From contig NZ_QLMC01000001.1 of the NCBI RefSeq assembly GCF_003259745.1, forward strand, positions 1,364,001 through 1,428,000: a stretch of DNA of 64,000 bases, given 5' to 3'. The notes under the pieces are model-generated. The model ran no database searches, was not told the origin of the DNA, and worked only from the letters and a program-made list of their open reading frames with translations. This DNA is from Larkinella arboricola (GTDB lineage: Bacteria > Bacteroidota > Bacteroidia > Cytophagales > Spirosomataceae). A program made the position numbers and the translations under genes. This document shows, in pieces, positions 33,947 to 40,797 of the stretch (positions are counted from its first letter, which is position 1; each line of letters begins with the position of its first letter).

Positions 33947-35005
33947 ATGGCTAAAAAGATTCTGATTACCGGCGGAGCCGGCTTTATAGGTTCACACGTC
34001 GTTCGGTTGTTTGTGGCCAAATATCCAGATTATCAGATTTTTAATCTGGACAAACTGACGTATGCCGGTAACCTCGCCAACCTGACCGACATCGAGGACG
34101 CTCCCAACTACACGTTCGTAAAAGGCGACATTACCGATGCTGCCTTTCTGGATCAATTGTTTCAGGAACAGAATTTCGACGGCGTCATTCACCTGGCGGC
34201 CGAATCGCACGTTGACCGGTCAATCACCGACCCGATGGCCTTCGTAATGACCAACGTGGTGGGTACGGTTAATCTGCTCAATGCCGCCAAAAATAGCTGG
34301 CAATCCGATTTCAGCGGCAAACGTTTCTACCACGTTTCGACCGACGAAGTGTACGGTTCGCTGCACAACCCCGAAGATTTCTTTGTCGAAACCACTCCGT
34401 ACGATCCGCAATCGCCCTATTCGGCCTCTAAAGCGGCTTCCGATCACTTCGTGCGGGCGTATGGCAACACCTATAAACTGCCGGTTGTCCTGTCGAACTG
34501 CTCGAACAACTACGGTCCGAATCACTTTCCGGAGAAGCTCATTCCGCTGATGATTCATAACATCCAGACCAACAAGCCGTTGCCGGTCTACGGAAAAGGC
34601 GAAAACGTGCGCGACTGGCTGTATGTAATTGATCATGCGCGGGCTATCGACACCATTTACCACAACGGCAAAAACGGTGACACGTACAACATCGGTGGTT
34701 TCAACGAGTGGAAAAACATTGATTTGGTAAACTTGCTGTGCAGCATCATGGACCGGAAACTGGGACGCCCCGAAGGGACATCGGCCCAACTCATTACGTA
34801 CGTAACCGACCGCGCGGGCCACGACCTTCGGTATGCCATCGACGCCAGCAAATTGATGAACGAATTGGGCTGGAAGCCGTCCCTGCAATTTGAAGAAGGG
34901 CTGGAAAAAACCGTTGACTGGTTCCTGGCCAATCAGGACTGGCTGGAAAATGTCACGTCCGGCGCTTACCAGAAGTATTACGATTCCATGTACGAAAACC
35001 GATAA
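33947..35005 (+). CDS. rmlB: dTDP-glucose 4,6-dehydratase
   Basis: 352 residues from the ATG at 33947 (MAKKILITGGAGFIGSH); the frame is open back into galE, but that is coincidence. SDR motifs: GGAGFIGS, HLAAESHVDRSI, FYHVSTDEVYGSL (Thr-Asp-Glu catalytic triad region) and SPYSASKAASDH (YxxxK), with NNYGPNHFPEKLIP typical of RmlB. It converts dTDP-glucose to dTDP-4-keto-6-deoxyglucose. With rmlA next, this forms the first two steps of dTDP-rhamnose (or another deoxysugar); rmlC and rmlD are not in the window. Confidence 0.95.
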   Translation: MAKKILITGGAGFIGSHVVRLFVAKYPDYQIFNLDKLTYAGNLANLTDIEDAPNYTFVKGDITDAAFLDQLFQEQNFDGVIHLAAESHVDRSITDPMAFVMTNVVGTVNLLNAAKNSWQSDFSGKRFYHVSTDEVYGSLHNPEDFFVETTPYDPQSPYSASKAASDHFVRAYGNTYKLPVVLSNCSNNYGPNHFPEKLIPLMIHNIQTNKPLPVYGKGENVRDWLYVIDHARAIDTIYHNGKNGDTYNIGGFNEWKNIDLVNLLCSIMDRKLGRPEGTSAQLITYVTDRAGHDLRYAIDASKLMNELGWKPSLQFEEGLEKTVDWFLANQDWLENVTSGAYQKYYDSMYENR

Positions 35006-35014
35006 CCAATTTTG

Positions 35015-35097
35015 AATGAGCGAATGATGGAATGAGTGAATAACGCTGTTATTATTAACCCCGCAGCGCTATTCACTCATTCCATCATTCGCTCATT
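35015..35097. repeat. Octamer-based 28-bp perfect inverted repeat
   Basis: The left arm 35015-35042 is built of 8-nt units (GAATGAGC, GAATGATG, GAATGAGT from 35014) and is exactly complementary to 35070-35097. The stem continues as CGCTG/CAGCG after one mismatch, leaving a 15-nt loop. It sits in the 108-bp gap between rmlB and rmlA on the same strand and would form a strong hairpin in the operon mRNA. Confidence 0.85.
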
Positions 35098-35113
35098 CAC
35101 TCATTGAAAAGCT

Positions 35114-35974
35114 ATGAAAGGCATCATTTTGGCCGGAGGTTCCGGAACCCGTCTGCACCCATTGACATTAGCCGTCAGCAAGCAACTTATGCCGGTTTAT
35201 GACAAGCCGATGATTTACTATCCGCTGTCGATTCTGATGCTGGCGGGCATTCGCGAAATTCTCATCATTTCAACTCCGCACGATCTGCCTAATTTCAGGA
35301 AGTTGCTCGGCGATGGGGCACAGGTGGGCTGTTCGTTTAGTTATGCCGAGCAACCCCTGCCGAACGGTCTGGCGCAGGCGTTCGTGATCGGGGAGGAGTT
35401 TATCGGCAAAGACAAAGTGGCGCTGATTCTGGGCGACAATATTTTCTACGGATCGGGTCTTTCGAAACTTCTGCAATCCAACAACGATCCCGACGGTGGA
35501 GTGGTGTATGCCTACAAAGTCAACGACCCGGAACGTTACGGGGTTGTCGAGTTCGATGAGAACAAAAAAGCCCTGTCGATTGAAGAAAAACCGCAGCAGC
35601 CTAAGTCGAACTACGCCGTGCCGGGGCTTTACTTTTACGACAATGACGTGGTAGAGATTGCCAAGAATCTGGAACCCAGCCCCCGGGGCGAGTACGAGAT
35701 CACGGATGTGAACAAAGTGTATCTGGAGCGTGGCAAACTGAAAGTCGGTATTCTGGACCGGGGTACTGCGTGGCTGGATACGGGGACGTTTGCGTCGCTG
35801 ATGCAGGCGGGTCAGTTTGTGGAAGTAATCGAGGAGCGTCAGGGGTTGAAAATCGGTTCCATTGAAGAAGTGGCCTACCGGATGAGCTACATTAACGACG
35901 ATCAACTGAAAGCCATCGCCCAGCCGCTGGTCAAAAGCGGCTACGGGCAATACCTGCTGAATTTACTGAAATAA
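35114..35974 (+). CDS. rmlA: Glucose-1-phosphate thymidylyltransferase
   Basis: 286 residues, typical RmlA length. The nucleotidyl-transferase signature [11 protein letters not shown] is at residues 8-18. Also visible: [27 protein letters not shown] (metal-binding Asp), [25 protein letters not shown] and [11 protein letters not shown]. It makes dTDP-glucose from dTTP and glucose-1-phosphate, the substrate of the upstream rmlB product. Separated from rmlB by the octamer hairpin. Confidence 0.96.
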   Translation: MKGIILAGGSGTRLHPLTLAVSKQLMPVYDKPMIYYPLSILMLAGIREILIISTPHDLPNFRKLLGDGAQVGCSFSYAEQPLPNGLAQAFVIGEEFIGKDKVALILGDNIFYGSGLSKLLQSNNDPDGGVVYAYKVNDPERYGVVEFDENKKALSIEEKPQQPKSNYAVPGLYFYDNDVVEIAKNLEPSPRGEYEITDVNKVYLERGKLKVGILDRGTAWLDTGTFASLMQAGQFVEVIEERQGLKIGSIEEVAYRMSYINDDQLKAIAQPLVKSGYGQYLLNLLK

Positions 35975-35980
35975 CGGAAA

Positions 35981-36018
35981 CCGGGAGAAAAGGATAAAGC
36001 GGCCTTCTTGTCTCCCGG
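35981..36018 (+). terminator. Hairpin terminator after rmlA
   Basis: CCGGGAGA (35981-35988) pairs with TCTCCCGG (36011-36018), followed by CTTTCTTTCTCT. It starts 7 bp past the rmlA stop. Confidence 0.6.
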
Positions 36019-36067
36019 CTTTCTTTCTCTCTTCCTGTTTCCTCTTGCTGGCTTCATCAAAAAAAAA

Positions 36068-36086
36068 GCCTGGACAAAGTCCTGGC
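36068..36086 (+). terminator. Second small hairpin after rmlA
   Basis: GCC-T-GGAC, loop AAA, GTCC-T-GGC with one T-T mismatch, preceded by a run of A and followed by CTTTTCC. Probably a back-up terminator. Confidence 0.5.
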
Positions 36087-36402
36087 CTTTTCCAAACCTA
36101 ACCTATGAGATGAGAAAATCGGCTTGTCTCATCGGGTGATGAAACGTACCAAGTCTCTGCAAATGTGCAGGGAATTTAGTAAGAAATTCAGAGAACAAAT
36201 TCCTTCTTTATAAAAAAATAAGACGATCTCGTTTTCACAAGTGATTCTGCGTATTCGACCACGTAGTTTTACTTGTTTTTGGTAAGATATATCTCTGTAT
36301 ATCAGGACGTTGTGTTGTTAGTAACTTTCCTTTATCCTTGTAATTCCTGCCTCTCTTTTCTATTTTGGATGAACTTAACGATCAACTCTCATCCAGGAAA
36401 AC
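36087..36402. other. Intergenic region before the duplicated module
   Basis: About 316 bp without a credible gene. It holds a 7-bp hairpin GATGAGA (36109-36115)/TCTCATC (36127-36133) and an AT-rich stretch at 36170-36370 likely to contain the promoter of the downstream module. I see no exact TAnnTTTG element. Confidence 0.4.
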
Positions 36403-36837
36403 ATGACACAGGATCCAAAAGAACCCTACCGGGGCGATGCAGGCGACTTCATCCGGAATCGTGACGCGGAAATGTTAACCCGCAATTTTCGTCAGTTTAA
36501 AGAAGAAAGGCAGGGGTCGGGTAAAGACACGTACACCCGCGCCGAGTTTTTTGGGATCAATCGGATTAATGAGCTACTGGGCCACGACGACTGCGTCGGC
36601 ATCCGGATTTATTACGGATTGGGCAGGGGCAAAGACGACAATGGTGATCCGAAACCGCAACTGGTGCTGACGGCTGTAAACTCAAAAGGCAAAGATATTT
36701 TCCTGGGCAGCCTGACCCGCGATTCGGAGTTTAGAGGAAAAGAGACGGATGATATCGACGATCCGACCGGTTTGAAAGACATGCCCGCCGGACGAGATGC
36801 TTTGGCGAATGGAGTACCGTGTCCTCAACATTGCTAA
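36403..36837 (+). CDS. Small soluble protein A1 with C-terminal CPxxC, unknown function
   Basis: 144 residues, no signal peptide or membrane helix. I do not recognise a named domain, but it is clearly related to the protein at 37713-38114. Shared features are an N-terminal helical part, then AEFFG, a Cys-containing strand DDCVGIRIYYG, a variable loop, PQLVLTAVNSKGKDI, and a tail LKDMPAGRDALANG ending in CPQHC. The conserved internal Cys and the CPxxC end suggest metal or disulfide chemistry. I recall similar ~140-residue proteins with CVGIR and CP-x-C endings in other Bacteroidota, often beside a membrane protein gene. The following 7-TM gene starts 22 bp downstream. Confidence 0.7.
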   Translation: MTQDPKEPYRGDAGDFIRNRDAEMLTRNFRQFKEERQGSGKDTYTRAEFFGINRINELLGHDDCVGIRIYYGLGRGKDDNGDPKPQLVLTAVNSKGKDIFLGSLTRDSEFRGKETDDIDDPTGLKDMPAGRDALANGVPCPQHC

Positions 36838-36859
36838 GGATAAAATATTCATAGCGCCA

Positions 36860-37531
36860 ATGTTTTATAGATTATACGATATTTTTACTGAACATCCGTT
36901 AGACTTAATTGCCGAATCAATAAGCATATTTCCATTAATAGTTGGTGTTGTAAGGTATAGATCTTTAAGAAAAGGAGTAAAGTTTCTGATATTATTTTTT
37001 TTTATAATAATTGTTAGAGACTTTACTTCAAATCTTTACGCCGTTAGGAAAGTAAACAACTTATTTCTTTATAATTTATCTGCTTTTTTTGAAGTTATTT
37101 CTGTCTGCCTTTTATTTAGATTTGAAATTACTAAAAAAAGCACCAAGAAGTTTGTTGATTATGGAGCCCTTATAACTGTTTTGCTGTGTGTCTTCTTCTG
37201 GCGGAGTAATGAGTTATCTGCTGGGATACTGACATCGTCTAGATTATATGAATTGTTGGTAGTTTTATTTTATTTTAGGCAGCTAATAGAGGATATGAAT
37301 GTAAAGGATATTTTAAAGCATTCCCTCTTCTGGATAAGCAGCGGTTTAATTTTACAGTTTACTGGTACTTTTTTTGTTTATCTTTTTGCTAATTATGCTC
37401 TTTCAATTAACACGGAATCTGGTCTATTCAACTTGTATTGGAATATGAATCAAATAATGTATATAACTTTTGCTTTATTTTCATCTATTGGTCTTTGGGT
37501 AAGTAAATATGATAAAAACAATTTTCTCTAG
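36860..37531 (+). CDS. 7-TM membrane protein B1, unknown function, AT-rich gene
   Basis: About 223 residues from the ATG at 36860 (MFYRLYDIFTEHP); an earlier in-frame ATG at 36797 would overlap A1. Seven hydrophobic stretches are visible, with short charged loops. It is a paralogue of the protein at 38131-38817: both have VNNLFLYNLS or LNNLYLYNLN after helix 2, IL.H..FWIS.G in helix 6 (HSLFWISSG), and GTFFVYLF. The gene is strikingly AT-rich (I estimate ~30% GC) compared with its neighbours, and compared with its paralogue, suggesting separate acquisition or relaxed selection. There is no recognisable catalytic motif. Confidence 0.75.
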   Translation: MFYRLYDIFTEHPLDLIAESISIFPLIVGVVRYRSLRKGVKFLILFFFIIIVRDFTSNLYAVRKVNNLFLYNLSAFFEVISVCLLFRFEITKKSTKKFVDYGALITVLLCVFFWRSNELSAGILTSSRLYELLVVLFYFRQLIEDMNVKDILKHSLFWISSGLILQFTGTFFVYLFANYALSINTESGLFNLYWNMNQIMYITFALFSSIGLWVSKYDKNNFL

Positions 37532-37712
37532 ATATAGCAAGTAATTGGTTAGCATTACTAAAATCAAAGGCTAATAGTTTAAAGTTAAATAAAAGAATAG
37601 AAGTATGATTTGACATTCCGTTTGCTAAAAGACCATTGTTTATCACAACAAGTCTGTGCAACTTTGAAACCTTATAACAACCACCATTTTTAAGTTAAAC
37701 CTCTTTTTAACC

Positions 37713-38114
37713 ATGAGTGCAATCAGCAGTGGCGCAGGACGCTTTATTTCAGAAGACGAAGCCAGTGAATTTAAAGGTGCCTATCAGCAACGCAAGAAAG
37801 AACAGCAAATTCCGGAGGCTGATACCGTTCGTTCCGAGTTTTTTGGCAGCGACAATCTGCAACAAATTCTAAGTCAGCCGGGGTGCGTGGGCATCCGGGT
37901 GTACCACGCCAAACGCCGGGAGAAAATCAACGGTTCCGAACATCTGGTGCCCCGGGTGGTGCTGGTCGGTGTTGATGAAAACGGGGATGAACTGCTGGAG
38001 TTGAGCGAACCCGTTGAAGCCGGAATGAAAGATATGCCCGCCGTCCGGTCCGGCCAGTTAGCCGATGGCCCGTTGTGTCCGCCAGAATGTAATAAGGTAG
38101 GCAAAGGAGGTTGA
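37713..38114 (+). CDS. Small soluble protein A2 with CPxxC, paralogue of A1
   Basis: 133 residues, soluble. It parallels A1 along its length: GAGRFISEDEASEF, SEFFGSDNLQQIL, GCVGIRVYH, PRVVLVGVDENGDEL, MKDMPAVRSG and CPPEC, followed by a short basic tail (NKVGKGG) that A1 lacks. The conserved blocks point to one fold with two invariant cysteine regions. The 7-TM gene B2 starts 16 bp after the stop, the same gene order as A1-B1. Function unknown. Confidence 0.72.
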   Translation: MSAISSGAGRFISEDEASEFKGAYQQRKKEQQIPEADTVRSEFFGSDNLQQILSQPGCVGIRVYHAKRREKINGSEHLVPRVVLVGVDENGDELLELSEPVEAGMKDMPAVRSGQLADGPLCPPECNKVGKGG

Positions 38115-38130
38115 TAGGAACGAGTTATTT

Positions 38131-38817
38131 ATGGTGGATCACCCTTATATTCAACTAGTTCTTAAGTATCCCCATTCGTTTTTACCAGATCTGTTCCTGG
38201 TGTTAGCCTTGGTAACGGGTCTGGTAAATTACCTATTCCTGGATAAGGCAAGTCATTGGTTGTTCAGAATGCTGATTTTATCACTGGGGATTTCTCTTTT
38301 ACAGAACCATAATGCCGCATATCGGCTGAATAATCTTTACCTGTATAATTTAAATTCTGTTGCCGAAATAGGCTGCCTTACGGGAGCGTACTGGGTTGAG
38401 CTAAAATCCAAACGAAACCGGACAATTCTGCTGATCAGCTTAGGAGTTTACCTATCGGTATTTCTATACGATTTTAGCTGGACTAAAATTGCCGGTATTA
38501 CACTGGGTGTTCAGCGAATCATAATGATTGTGTACGCGCTTCTGTACTTTCATTACATTCTGACGAAGATGCAAGTACAAAATATATTGATTCATGCCAT
38601 GTTCTGGATCAGCGCCGGGGCCATCGTCCACGCTGCCGGGACCTTGTTTGTTTTTCTGTTTGTGAAAGTAACACTCGGTGATGTTAGTTCGAACGGAAGT
38701 TACGGGTTGTATATTCAAATCGTCAGGGCTTTTACCGCTTTTTTTTACGTGGTTCTGATCATCAGTTTCTGGCTCCGACGACGCGAATTCAGAATGGCCG
38801 AGCACATAACCGTTTAA
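38131..38817 (+). CDS. 7-TM membrane protein B2, paralogue of B1
   Basis: 228 residues with about seven membrane helices. Conserved positions with B1: RLNNLYLYNLNSVAEIG, YFHYILTKMQVQNILIHAMF, WISAGAIVHAAGTLFVFLF and a C-terminal FWLRRREF. Base composition is ordinary, unlike B1. The gene ends 109 bp before the sensorless histidine kinase. A plausible but unproven role is membrane sensing for that kinase, or a transporter-like function with A2. Confidence 0.75.
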   Translation: MVDHPYIQLVLKYPHSFLPDLFLVLALVTGLVNYLFLDKASHWLFRMLILSLGISLLQNHNAAYRLNNLYLYNLNSVAEIGCLTGAYWVELKSKRNRTILLISLGVYLSVFLYDFSWTKIAGITLGVQRIIMIVYALLYFHYILTKMQVQNILIHAMFWISAGAIVHAAGTLFVFLFVKVTLGDVSSNGSYGLYIQIVRAFTAFFYVVLIISFWLRRREFRMAEHITV

Positions 38818-38926
38818 TATGAGGAGCTTGCGGATGTGGCGTCAAGCTGGTATATTTCGACAATTGATTTTTTATAAGTCCGTGTATGGGATTGCACTTT
38901 GCCTCTGACTCGCTGTGAACGAGGAC

Positions 38927-39736
38927 ATGAAATTATACATTGCCGTAGGTACGGCCGTCTTGCTGGTGATGGCGATTTTTATCATCGTCTTTGTGGCCTA
39001 TTACCAGCAAAAACAAATTCGTCAGCAACTCATTCTGAAAGAGTGGCAGGAGAAATACCGTAAAGGTCTGCTCGCGGCCACGCTCCAGGCGCAGGAACAC
39101 GAACGTCGGCGCATCGCCCAGGATTTGCACGACGAAATTGGTACCATGCTTTCGGTGACCAAATTGAGTCTGAATCAACTTGGTCGGACCGTGGAACACA
39201 ATGACCCCAGCTCAACGGTGCTGGTTCAGAAAACCCGCTCCCTGCTGGACGAAACCATTGCCAACGTCCGGCGCATCAGCCGCGATCTGGTGCCGACCAC
39301 TCTCGAACGCTTCGGGTTGGTTTCGGCGCTGGAAGAACTGGCCGAAAAAGCCAGCAACGGCGAGGTCCACGTCGAATTGTCGTGCTCTGACAAGCTGCCG
39401 CCCCTGATGCCGCAACTGGACCTGACGCTGTTTCGCATTGCGCAGGAACTGATCAACAACGCTATTAAACACGCCAACGCCCAGCACATTATTATTGATC
39501 TGCACTGCCAGCCCAACGGCATCCTGCTGTCGGTCATTGATGACGGGCAGGGCTTTGATCTGGATGAAATCATGAAAGACAGGAAGCGGGGGCTGGGGCT
39601 CCGCAACATCGAAAGCCGTCTGAACGTAATCGATGGACACGTTACCTTTGATGTGGAGGAAGGCCGTGGCTCCCGGATTCACATTCAGGTGAAAAACCTG
39701 AAACCGGAAGTGGAGGTAGAAGTGGAACCGGTGTAA
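38927..39736 (+). CDS. Membrane-anchored HisKA_3 histidine kinase
   Basis: 269 residues from the ATG at 38927 (MKLYIAVGTAV, preceded by GAGGAC); a GTG at 38915 is also possible. One N-terminal helix (residues ~3-25) anchors it. A coiled linker (QQLILKEWQEKYRKGLL) leads to the HisKA_3 dimerisation domain with phospho-acceptor His in ERRRIAQDLHDEIGTMLS. The HATPase domain has ELINNAIKHANA (N box), DDGQGFD (G1) and KRGLGLRNIESRL (G2). There is no extracellular sensor domain. It belongs with the response regulator 146 bp downstream, as a NarX/DesK-type pair. Confidence 0.93.
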   Translation: MKLYIAVGTAVLLVMAIFIIVFVAYYQQKQIRQQLILKEWQEKYRKGLLAATLQAQEHERRRIAQDLHDEIGTMLSVTKLSLNQLGRTVEHNDPSSTVLVQKTRSLLDETIANVRRISRDLVPTTLERFGLVSALEELAEKASNGEVHVELSCSDKLPPLMPQLDLTLFRIAQELINNAIKHANAQHIIIDLHCQPNGILLSVIDDGQGFDLDEIMKDRKRGLGLRNIESRLNVIDGHVTFDVEEGRGSRIHIQVKNLKPEVEVEVEPV

Positions 39737-39882
39737 AAAATAAAAAGCTTGAAGAATACGGGAGAGTAGTTCTGAATAGCTGGATGGTTAATATATAAAA
39801 CGGAAGAAGCCACCCAGAGCGACCGTTGCACCATCGCGGCATCCACCCTGAATTACCGTTACACTCCAGGCTACCCCTTACT

Positions 39883-40551
39883 ATGAAAAAAATCAAGATT
39901 GCCCTCGCCGATGATCATAATTTATTCCGCAAGGGAATGGCTTCCGTACTGAGTCAGGTGCCAGATTTTGAACTGGTGCTCGAAGCCAGCAACGGGCAGG
40001 AACTGATCGACAAACTGACGCGCCGACTGCCCGATGTGGTGTTGCTGGATCTGGAAATGCCGGTCATGGACGGGATTGCCACCACCGAATACATCCGCGA
40101 AAACCATCCCGACATTCGGATTATTATGCTGACGATGCACGATGAAGACCGTTTCGTGCTGCACCTGCTCGAAAAAGGCGTTAGCGGGTATGTTTTGAAA
40201 GATGCCGATCTGGACGAGGTGGAGAAGGCTGTTCATCGGGTGATGGACGACGGTGTTTACCTGAACGATTTTGTGTCGAAGGTCATGCACCGGAAAATGG
40301 TCAACAAACCCACCACCGTGATCAAAAATCCGCAGACCTCCACGCTGTATAACAGCAAAGTGCTGCTGTCGGAGCGCGAAAAAGAGGTTCTGAAGCTGAT
40401 CTGCGAAGGATTATCGACGGCTGAAATCAGCGAGAAAATCTTCCTGAGCCCGCGCACCGTCGAGGGACACCGGCTCCGGATTCTGGAAAAAACCGGAACC
40501 AAAAACACCGCCGGAATGGTGGCCTACGCCTTCAAGAATAATCTGGTGTAA
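39883..40551 (+). CDS. NarL/LuxR-family response regulator
   Basis: 222 residues from the ATG at 39883 (MKKIKIALADDHNLF). Receiver: acidic ADDHN, phospho-acceptor Asp in VVLLDLEMPVMDG, Thr in MLTMHDEDR, Lys in GYVLKDADL. The C-terminal GerE domain is complete (LSEREKEVLKLICEGLSTAE; LSPRTVEGHRLRILEKTGTKN). It should be phosphorylated by the kinase encoded just upstream and regulate transcription. Targets are not visible; the upstream A/B module is the nearest candidate. Confidence 0.95.
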   Translation: MKKIKIALADDHNLFRKGMASVLSQVPDFELVLEASNGQELIDKLTRRLPDVVLLDLEMPVMDGIATTEYIRENHPDIRIIMLTMHDEDRFVLHLLEKGVSGYVLKDADLDEVEKAVHRVMDDGVYLNDFVSKVMHRKMVNKPTTVIKNPQTSTLYNSKVLLSEREKEVLKLICEGLSTAEISEKIFLSPRTVEGHRLRILEKTGTKNTAGMVAYAFKNNLV

Positions 40552-40557
40552 ACCGGA

Positions 40558-40632
40558 AAAAACGAAGCCGGGAGGGAAGGAGCAGGGAGCCTGTTGGGGT
40601 TTCCTTCCCCTTTTCCTCCCGGCTTCGTTTTT
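40558..40632 (+). terminator. 18-bp stem terminator after the response regulator
   Basis: The arm 40558-40575 (AAAAACGAAGCCGGGAGG) pairs exactly with 40615-40632, ending in TTTTT. It lies 6 bp past the regulator stop and separates it from sucA. Confidence 0.85.
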
Positions 40633-40762
40633 AGCCCACTTTCACGTCCTCTTACCGCCTTTTTTTCAACTTATTTGCAATCGGGGTTGTTACCAAAATA
40701 AAACCTGCGTCGATTCGTAAAGAATTGAATAAATAGTAGACAATCTTTCTATTTGAATCATT

Positions 40763-40770
40763 TAACTTTG
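40763..40770 (+). promoter_or_regulatory. Candidate -7 promoter element of the sucA operon
   Basis: TAACTTTG fits TAnnTTTG and lies 27 bp before the sucA ATG; upstream is AT-rich. A TTTG at 40753 is too close to be its -33 partner, so spacing is not ideal. Confidence 0.4.
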
Positions 40771-40797
40771 CCAATCGAACAAGGGTGATCCCGAATT

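Noticed and set aside
36273-36464. 63-codon frame before protein A1
   Set aside because: It overlaps the A1 start out of frame and has a random hydrophobic composition; A1 has a clear paralogue.
36403-40551. Possible phage-defence island
   Set aside because: No nuclease, helicase, TIR, STAND or toxin-antitoxin motif is visible in the A, B or two-component proteins, so defence would be speculation.
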